NCBI GenBank assembly: GCA_031772625.1
Contig: CM062813.1
Span: forward strand, 762,414,720-762,478,719
Length of the DNA: 64,000 bases
Direction of reading: 5' to 3'
Source of the DNA: Pinus tabuliformis
Lineage: Eukaryota > Streptophyta > Pinopsida > Pinales > Pinaceae
The first letter of the stretch is position 1; each line of letters starts with the position of its first letter. Position numbers and translations under genes: made by a program. The notes under the pieces were generated by a model. The model searched no databases. It was given only the letters and a program-made list of their open reading frames with translations, and had not been told where the DNA came from. Shown here piece by piece: positions 57,773 through 64,000 of the stretch.

Positions 57773-58827
57773 GAACCTCTTGAGCCTATCTAGAAAAATA
57801 GCTACTAACCCCCTATTCTGAAAAAAAAAAAAAAAAAAAAACTTCTTTTATACCTAAGATTCGGCTCTTACCAAAAGTACATGGAGTCCGAAAATGTATA
57901 ATGTTTACATAAGGTGGGTTCATGACGTAGACTTGTCCATCTATAAGACATTAGGTCAGTCATCTTTTGTCATACTTTACAAATGGAAGTGAGGATTCAA
58001 TATTAACATACAGTCAACAACACTTTTGGACAAGCTCACACAAGCTGTAAGGAACCTTGATTTGAAGCTAAGGTAACCAGCATGGCCGCATGGCTAGGAA
58101 TCTTGTTCATAATCCTACATGCATAGTCCCTTTTATGTAACATGCATCAACAACTAGACTAGCCTCATAGGATACCTTTCTTTTGACATGCAAACACAGA
58201 TACTTAACCCATTAGTCATACAATGGAAAACATTATTTCCTCAATTGGTCAACATGCATAAGCAGTTATCACTTTAGAGCATTATGGCATACCATATCTC
58301 TTTAGTAAATGTAATACAATCAGTTAGAGAATCCATAGTCATCTCACATATTCATACATAATCTCTGCATAAACAATGTTAGTATTTATATAACTTCATG
58401 CCATGCTTCCGCTACTAACTCTATTCTTGGATGAAAAAGGAGTCACATGTATAATACTGCCATCACTCTCATAGAAATACATTAACACAGGTAATCTAAT
58501 TATGTGCAATATGCTACCATGCATGGGTATTAAAACTGTCAATCCACTCAATATACTTCTACAGATAACTTCACACTAGAAAGCCACATGCAAGTCGATC
58601 ATGAGAAATCTAACGCTTTGACACAAGTATCAACAGCTAAATTCCATGATTCCACCATTTCTCATATACATTAAAAGTCACATACATAAGACAACAATTA
58701 TTTCCATACAAATAACACCTCATCTATACAGCTGAGCTACATGATTTAACCATTTCAACAGAAAGAAATAAAATATAGAGGTAAGAACTCATACAGTACA
58801 TTCAATGCATATGAAGCCAACTAAAAC

Positions 58828-59262
58828 AATCACTTGGAGGGAGGAGCACCACCACCCAACCATGAATCACCTCTGATTCCCCCCTGAGCCGAAGTTCTTT
58901 CCAAGGATCAACTATCCTCAATTGATCAATGCACTGGGTATTTAATACCCTCTTTCATGATTTAGTTTCCATTAGCGGTGTCCCGCTTTTATGGATTTTT
59001 CCATTTTCCTAGGTCTTTTCCGGAAAATCTCGTCTTTATCTCCCATGAGGCTTTTCCTCATAAAATCTTGCCTTTATCTCCTGCAAAGATTTTATGTTCG
59101 ATGGATCTTTATCTCCCATCCATCTGATGGATCTCCAATCCATCCAAGCTTATCTAGAATCACATCTAGAATCTTTATCATGAAAGATTCATCTTTATCC
59201 CATTCCTCAATGGGATTTGGCAAGAATCTCCTCTCTCTTGGTGCTCCACCCTCCAAGTGATT
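58828..59262. repeat. Array of about 15 consecutive hairpins enclosed by a 24-bp inverted repeat
   Basis: The outer arms AATCACTTGGAGGG-GGAGCACCA (58828-58851) and their complement (59239-59262) match with one mismatch. Between them almost every base belongs to a small perfect stem. Stems with coordinates: GAATCA 58864-58879, AGGAT 58904-58918, ATTGATCAAT 58921-58930, GGGTATT 58936-58950, AGCGG 58974-58987, ATGGA 58991-59004, TTTTCCGGAAAA 59016-59027, ATGAGG 59045-59061, TAAAATCTTGC 59061-59094, GATGGAT 59100-59124, GATGGAT 59126-59144, TCTAGA 59153-59170, GAATCTTT 59169-59190, ATCCCATT 59197-59216, CAAGA 59221-59240. Loops and linkers often contain CTTTATCTCC or CCTC. No coding role is evident. 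A 90-codon frame across it is explained by the repeats. Confidence 0.85.
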
Positions 59263-59308
59263 TATTTTATTAATTTATTTAATAACACATTTTCTTTTCA
59301 TATTACAT

Positions 59309-59485
59309 ATCACCTAGCTTTCCTTAGCTTAGGTTTAGAATAGTTTAACCCATAAAGGAGGGTATCACACCTAGCTTTCCTCAACTTAGGTTTATGATCA
59401 TTTAGCACACGAGGGAGGATATCACACCTAGATTTAACTCAACTTAGGTTTACAATAATTTAGCACACAAGAGAGGGGTGTTACA
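59309..59485. repeat. Threefold repeat of about 60 bp
   Basis: ATCACACCTAGCTTTCCTCA, then CTTAGGTTTA, then TTTAGCACACRAGRGAGG recurs three times with variation at the right end of the candidate LTR. The last unit runs into GTGTTACA. Confidence 0.8.
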
Positions 59486-60599
59486 TAAATGCAGTTTTTA
59501 TCTGTCCTGAGCTGTAATATTCTAAATGCTATTACAATGGCAAGATAAGGATGCTTTCACAAGTCACCACTAATTAAAACAAACTACACTTGGCATGCAA
59601 GTAAAATACTCTTGAAGGAAAGTAAATCACACTTGCATGAAAGTAAACACTTTGACATGAAAGTAAACACACCAACAACTATGAGATGACTTGCTCCAAT
59701 TTAATATTAATCTTCATTGTTGTAACAATTTATGCGGTAGCATGTGCTTATAATGCAATAGATAACAACCAAACAATTAATAAATAAGATGAAAATATGA
59801 AGATACTAGATTCACACAACTCTCAATTGTTAAATTGGTATTGTGATCAAAACAAAGTTAAACTAACCTATAGGTGAGTTGCAACAACAATCAAAATTCT
59901 CAGAAACACACAAATATGCACAAAATTAGTTAGACAATTGATTAACCACAAAGCTAATACCTAAGTTATATAAACTGGAGTTGCAACAATAATTAGTTAT
60001 GGAAATGCAACATAAGAGAAATCAGAATTGCAACAAAAGGAAAATAATAAAGTTTCGGAAAAAGGAAAAAAATGATAGAATAATTAACTACAAATTAACA
60101 TAACTATAAGTAATAACTAGATTATAATAATATAAGCAATACCAGGCTAAGGAGGTGGCCCTACCTCCATAGACGAGGTTCTATTAAATCTTAAATTCAC
60201 TTAATCACAAAAATATCGTTGAACAGTCAGAGCGAAAGAGATTTTTTATTGCAGGGAATGTAGAAATTACATGATGCGCTTTAACAGTACTTTTCTTCCC
60301 CCCAAGCTTCGAAGGAAACTAGGTATTCATACACAATGTTATTATCTAAACTGAGTGAAAGATTGGATAATTGGTCTGAGAGAATCAGGTGGCTTATTGT
60401 TTTACAATAATCTTTTTTGAAATTGGAATTCATTGAACAAATGTTGACTCAAATTAATTGGGTGGTGTTGGCAAGTAAGTTTTCCTCCTTAGCCATTCAC
60501 CCACTTTCCTTCGTTGTCTTCTATCACGAGAAACTCATGATGATTGAACAACTGGAGCATTAATCAAAGAGCTGATGAGATATTCTAGAGTTTCATCAA
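59486..60599. other. AT-rich spacer
   Basis: No gene. Short AAAGTAAAYAC repeats near 59600-59670 are the only pattern noticed. Confidence 0.4.
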
Positions 60600-60970
60600 T
60601 GAGAGTTGTGGCAATGGGAGTTGCACCAAGGGAAAATCTGGGAAATTCAGTATTGGAGTGGAAATTCAATAATTGCAACAACTTCATTGGTCATGGGCGA
60701 GTTGCAACATTGTTATCCCTATGAGCGGAAGTGGTGGAGTTGCAGCAACGGTATGCTACAACTAGAGTTGCAGCAACATAGGGGAGTCATAGCACTTGCA
60801 CCCATTTGGTTAATGGTGTTGCAACATCCATGTGTTGGCTAGCAACACTTGTTACAAGCACATTTTGTAGCCCTGGTAGGGAATTGCAACACCTTTTATG
60901 GAGTTGCGACTTTTGTTGTGGAGTTGCATCCAGAGTTGAAGCAATGCAGAGGAGTTGCAACTACCAACCT
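60600..60970 (+). repeat. GGAGTTGC-rich degenerate satellite
   Basis: At least ten spaced copies of GAGTTGCARC or GTTGCAACA-type motifs occur (for example near 60615, 60700, 60738, 60770, 60820, 60885, 60900, 60920, 60950). Open frames across it reflect the repeat. The same motif is inverted at 1-110. Confidence 0.7.
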
Positions 60971-62499
60971 TTGCTCATCTTCAACAGTGTTAGTATAAAG
61001 AGTGACAATTTCACAATATAATGTATAAGAATAAGTATTAAAGTGGCATAAAAGAGACTATCCGTACCTTTACCAAGAATAGAGAAATCATGGATGAAAA
61101 AGGCATAAGGAAGGAAAAGTAAAAAATAACATGAAAAAGGTTTTGGATAGGTGTTGAAAATGTGTCAATTTGGGCACCCGTTAGTTATAATAGATTTGGA
61201 TATCAAATATTTAATATTATTGAGATGTGTTTGTGTATGTATGTGTGGGTGTTGAATTAAGGTTGAGGTTAGTTTTAATGTTGGATGGAAAAATTATTCA
61301 CCCAACTACAAAATGTTACCATGAAAATTATCCTAAACTTGATCAAGCATATACACTTTATAAAATAGTTCTTATCCTTATAGTTAACTCCTACCCTCAA
61401 CCTTTTTATAAAATTGAAATCTAAAACTTAACCAAACTAAACCCTAAAAAAAATAACTAAAATGTATGTCATACGCAAACACCTTGTACTTTACACCAAA
61501 TAATATCCTTATAATTCATGTAAAGGACCTATGCATCATTATTTAGTTCACTTAATAAGTCTTTGTTTTATATGATGATGTGAGAGAATGTATGTCATTT
61601 TGAGAGTATATGTTTTTCCCTATAGGAAAGGGAATGTAATGCAATAACTTACCTTGGCTTTGTGAGAACACTACACATACAATTCCCTAAGTAATATATT
61701 TGTGAAGACACACGTAACCATCTAATTTCACCTATTCATATTCGATGACCTTAAAACTTGTATAGCAAGAAGAATGGAGACATCAACTTCTAGTGTAATT
61801 CGGTGGACCACACCCAAATCAAATCAACAAATGAGACCCATCACTATATAGTCTGACCTGGAACCATTTCTGATCCATGGAAATCAGTGGAATTTCCTTG
61901 GCACATAATTGTGTTATTCATTTGATGAACCAAGGATTGAAGTTGTTATTTAGGGTTTTCAGAAGGCTTGTTATTGTAATTTTGAAGTAACATGCATAGT
62001 CTGCAATTCTGAGACTCCTCCGTGTTGATACATCCTCAAGGCAAAATTCAAGTCATAAGCAGTTGAGGTAAAGCTTTTCTTTGTATGATTTGATGTTATC
62101 TGTTTAGAATTGGGAATTATACAAGAGAAGTAGTTTGTTTTGTTTTATTTTGTTTTGGGAATACTGATGAGTTATATTCTTCAATGATAATATAAAACCC
62201 TAACTAATCACTGAGTAGTAGAAGCTTTGTAACAAAATATAACAGCAGTAAAAGAAAGACAACAAAGATCTAATTCTTAGTAGCGAGAAGATTCAAGCCA
62301 CATTCACGTACATCAGTGGCATAAGACATAAGGTACATGAATTGTTGTTAGAAGTAGTCCTGAAGTTTTGAAAAAAAATTATTTATTCATTGCATATTAG
62401 AAGTGAATATTAACAGAGAGGGTTTTATTGAACATCTTTTATAAGTTGTTCATTATCCCAAGTATGGGAGCCCACAAATAGTTTTTCTATTCTTATATA
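60971..62499. other. AT-rich spacer
   Basis: No supported gene or element. Short frames only. Confidence 0.4.
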
Positions 62500-62982
62500 T
62501 TTTAAGGGCAGTTGGGTGGTGTAACGTAGGTGAGTGAAGTCTCCCTCAGGTTGTAGCCTAAAAATACTTCAAAGTGGCAGGGTGGTTCTAGGGAGTTTAT
62601 GGTGCAGGGTGTTGGAGCATCTTATTAGTTGTAATTGATAAAACCAACGTGTTGGGGCATCCTTCTAGTTGGAGCTGGTAAAACTAGGGTGCAGGATCAT
62701 CCTTTTAGGAGTTGGAGCTACATGAAAAACTTGAATTCATTTCTAGAGTACCAGGGAGTTGAGGCTTCCCTTTCAATTGGAGATGAAGCATTATTGTACT
62801 CACAAAATATTAGAAAATTGTTTGGTGGTTTTTCTCCCAGAATGGCTTCCACCTAAAAAATTATTGTGTATTGCTATTGCGATATGTTGTTGATTACTTT
62901 TCTATTATTCATGCTCAATTTTTTTTATAATTAACTGATTGTAAGTGAAATATTTATTCACCCCCTCTCAGTATTTCCAACA
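62500..62982 (+). repeat. 3' end of a copia-like LTR (relic)
   Basis: The stretch ends TTCACCCCCTCTCAGTATTT then CCAACA, a pattern common at the U5 ends of plant copia LTRs. It is preceded by a GTTTTTCTCCCAGAATGGC block that resembles the conserved GGTTTTTCCC region. No primer site follows, so it is a fragment. Confidence 0.4.
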
Positions 62983-63854
62983 CAATATAATATAGATTCT
63001 AGGACAATTAAGATGAAATGTAACCGCCAATCCAAAACTTAAAAATATAGAAAGATAATGTTTCCCTGCTATGGGGGAAACCAACAACAAGAACCAAAAT
63101 GGGCGTCCTTTAGAGTCAGTGGTGTTTGAATTAACAAGGAAAAAAAATAAACATATACTCTAGAATTGAGATATTAACAACCTGGATGGGAAAGCATGAG
63201 AAACAAGGACTAAAATCATCAAATATTAGAAACCTGAACATCAGGATGACAATGAGGTGTCGAGGTTGATTGGTTTCTCTTCAACCTTACACAACGATGG
63301 AATTAGAGAGCTAGGAGATAATCCCATCTCAATACTGGGAAGTTTTCCTTCCACATCCAACATTAGATCCCTAAGCTCGTATAGTTTATGCATAAGGTTG
63401 ACTTGAGTTTGTTTCTTATCCATAAGAATCTTTCCCAGTAGTAGTTTAACATGTTAGTATAGGTCCAACGTATGAAGATAATTATTTTGTTTACCTCTAG
63501 AATTACTTGTGCTAGGAGCACAAGAGGTTATGCTAGCCATGACCTCTTAATCCAAGATGACTTATCGTTCTTTCCAAATTTCCACTTCCATGAGTCAAAT
63601 TTCCTCTTCAATATCGAAAGGTGTGTTTTCATGAAATTTGCAGGCTTAGGACTCAGCACACAGTCTCACTATAGATCCTCCTGAAGCACCACAACCACCT
63701 CCTTTGTGTAGGCAACAAGCTCGCTAGTGGGTCATTTTTACCAAAATAAAGGATATATCACAGGGACTGAAATGGAGTTTGGAGGGAAGTTGTGAAATAC
63801 AATTATGAAAAACATTAACCAAAATATCATGCCAGGCAGGTAACACCAACGATG
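62983..63854. other. Spacer between two LTR-like ends
   Basis: 872 bp with no recognisable internal retroelement domain, primer site or polypurine tract. A 60-codon minus frame at 63241-63423 is unassigned. Confidence 0.35.
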
Positions 63855-64000
63855 TGTTAGGAATTTATATATTATAGAACAATGGAACACATAAAATATT
63901 GCAGAAACACAAACATAGAAAACGCATAAAATGAGAGAAACACAGATATATGTGGTTCAGCCAATTTGGGCTATGTCCACGGAGAAACAACCAATCCTTC
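63855..64000 (+). repeat. Start of a copia-like LTR (runs off the window)
   Basis: Starts TGTTAGGAATTTATATATT and includes GTGGTTCAGCCAATTTGGGC followed by TATGTCCACGG. This is very like the GTGGTTCACCC...GGCTACGTCCACGG block seen near the start of many plant copia LTRs. The element continues beyond the window. Confidence 0.55.

Larger units (their letters stand above)
57767..59485 (-). repeat. Candidate LTR of an unidentified retrotransposon (about 1.7 kb)
   Basis: Begins TGTAAC and ends GTTACA (TG...CA with a 6-bp terminal inversion). The adjacent leader-type primer site at its left edge argues for a 5' LTR of a minus-strand element. Internal coding sequence to the left is absent, so it is a relic. 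It contains an A22 tract near 57820, the hairpin array at 58828-59262, and a threefold repeat at the right end. No second LTR copy lies in the window, so the ends are unconfirmed. Confidence 0.5.

Noticed and set aside
58991..59260. 89-codon open frame as a gene
   Set aside because: It lies entirely in the hairpin array, and its repeats (LSP, SHPSDGSPIHPS) mirror the DNA palindromes.
62983..63854. Small non-autonomous (TRIM-like) copia element between two LTR-like ends
   Set aside because: No primer site after 62982 and no polypurine tract before 63855; the two ends do not belong to one demonstrable element.
1..64000. CRISPR arrays, bacterial operons or ribosome-binding sites
   Set aside because: No regularly spaced direct repeats with unique spacers and no prokaryotic gene layout; the content is plant retroelements.

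Overview
The window looks like intergenic DNA from a large, repeat-rich seed-plant nuclear genome, most probably a conifer. The evidence is AT-rich spacers, layers of nested and decayed retrotransposons (L1 LINEs, a Ty3/gypsy chromovirus, a second gypsy lineage, copia-like LTR ends), a hAT transposon, MITEs, a SINE-like family, and a Penelope-like element with a GIY-YIG endonuclease. Among plants that last class is known mainly from conifers (the Dryad group). I see no intact cellular protein gene. The only host-like gene is a broken EF-hand (calmodulin-like) gene near 51.0-51.85 kb. All calls come from reading and translating the sequence by eye; no database search was run.

Layout. 0-5.3 kb: small tandem repeats, then a Penelope-like element (about 1.30-5.06 kb) with a GIY-YIG remnant, inverted terminal segments carrying hammerhead-like cores, and an embedded GC-rich block that may be organellar. 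8.1-10.4 kb: a decayed hAT transposase. 11.05-17.2 kb: a nearly full-length L1 LINE (ORF1 and ORF2 overlapping by 8 nt) with several stops. 17.2-28.6 kb: one large degenerate inverted duplication. Its left half took a 2.4-kb insert with an unrecognised coding remnant plus a MITE, and its right half took a 5'-truncated non-L1 LINE. 28.8-31.05 kb: SINE-like copies and a MITE relative.

31.2-51.0 kb: a second inverted repeat (arms of about 1.3 kb, about 95% identical in the part compared) encloses a stack of retroelements: a minus-strand L1 (34.3-46.9 kb) split by a complete chromovirus with 5-bp target duplications (38129-44033) and by a long-arm MITE, next to a very decayed second gypsy pol (47.4-49.5 kb). 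51.0-51.85 kb: the EF-hand pseudogene. 51.9-57.6 kb: no recognisable gene. 57.77-59.49 kb: a candidate LTR containing an exceptional array of about 15 consecutive short hairpins enclosed by a 24-bp inverted repeat (58828-59262). This array is the most unusual structure in the window. 60.6-60.97 kb: a GTTGC-rich degenerate satellite, also present reversed at the window start. 62.5-64.0 kb: copia-like LTR ends.

There is no cooperating gene set. The sequence is best read as a record of insertions: inverted duplications first, then arm-specific insertions, with L1 inserted before the chromovirus and the MITE that interrupt it.
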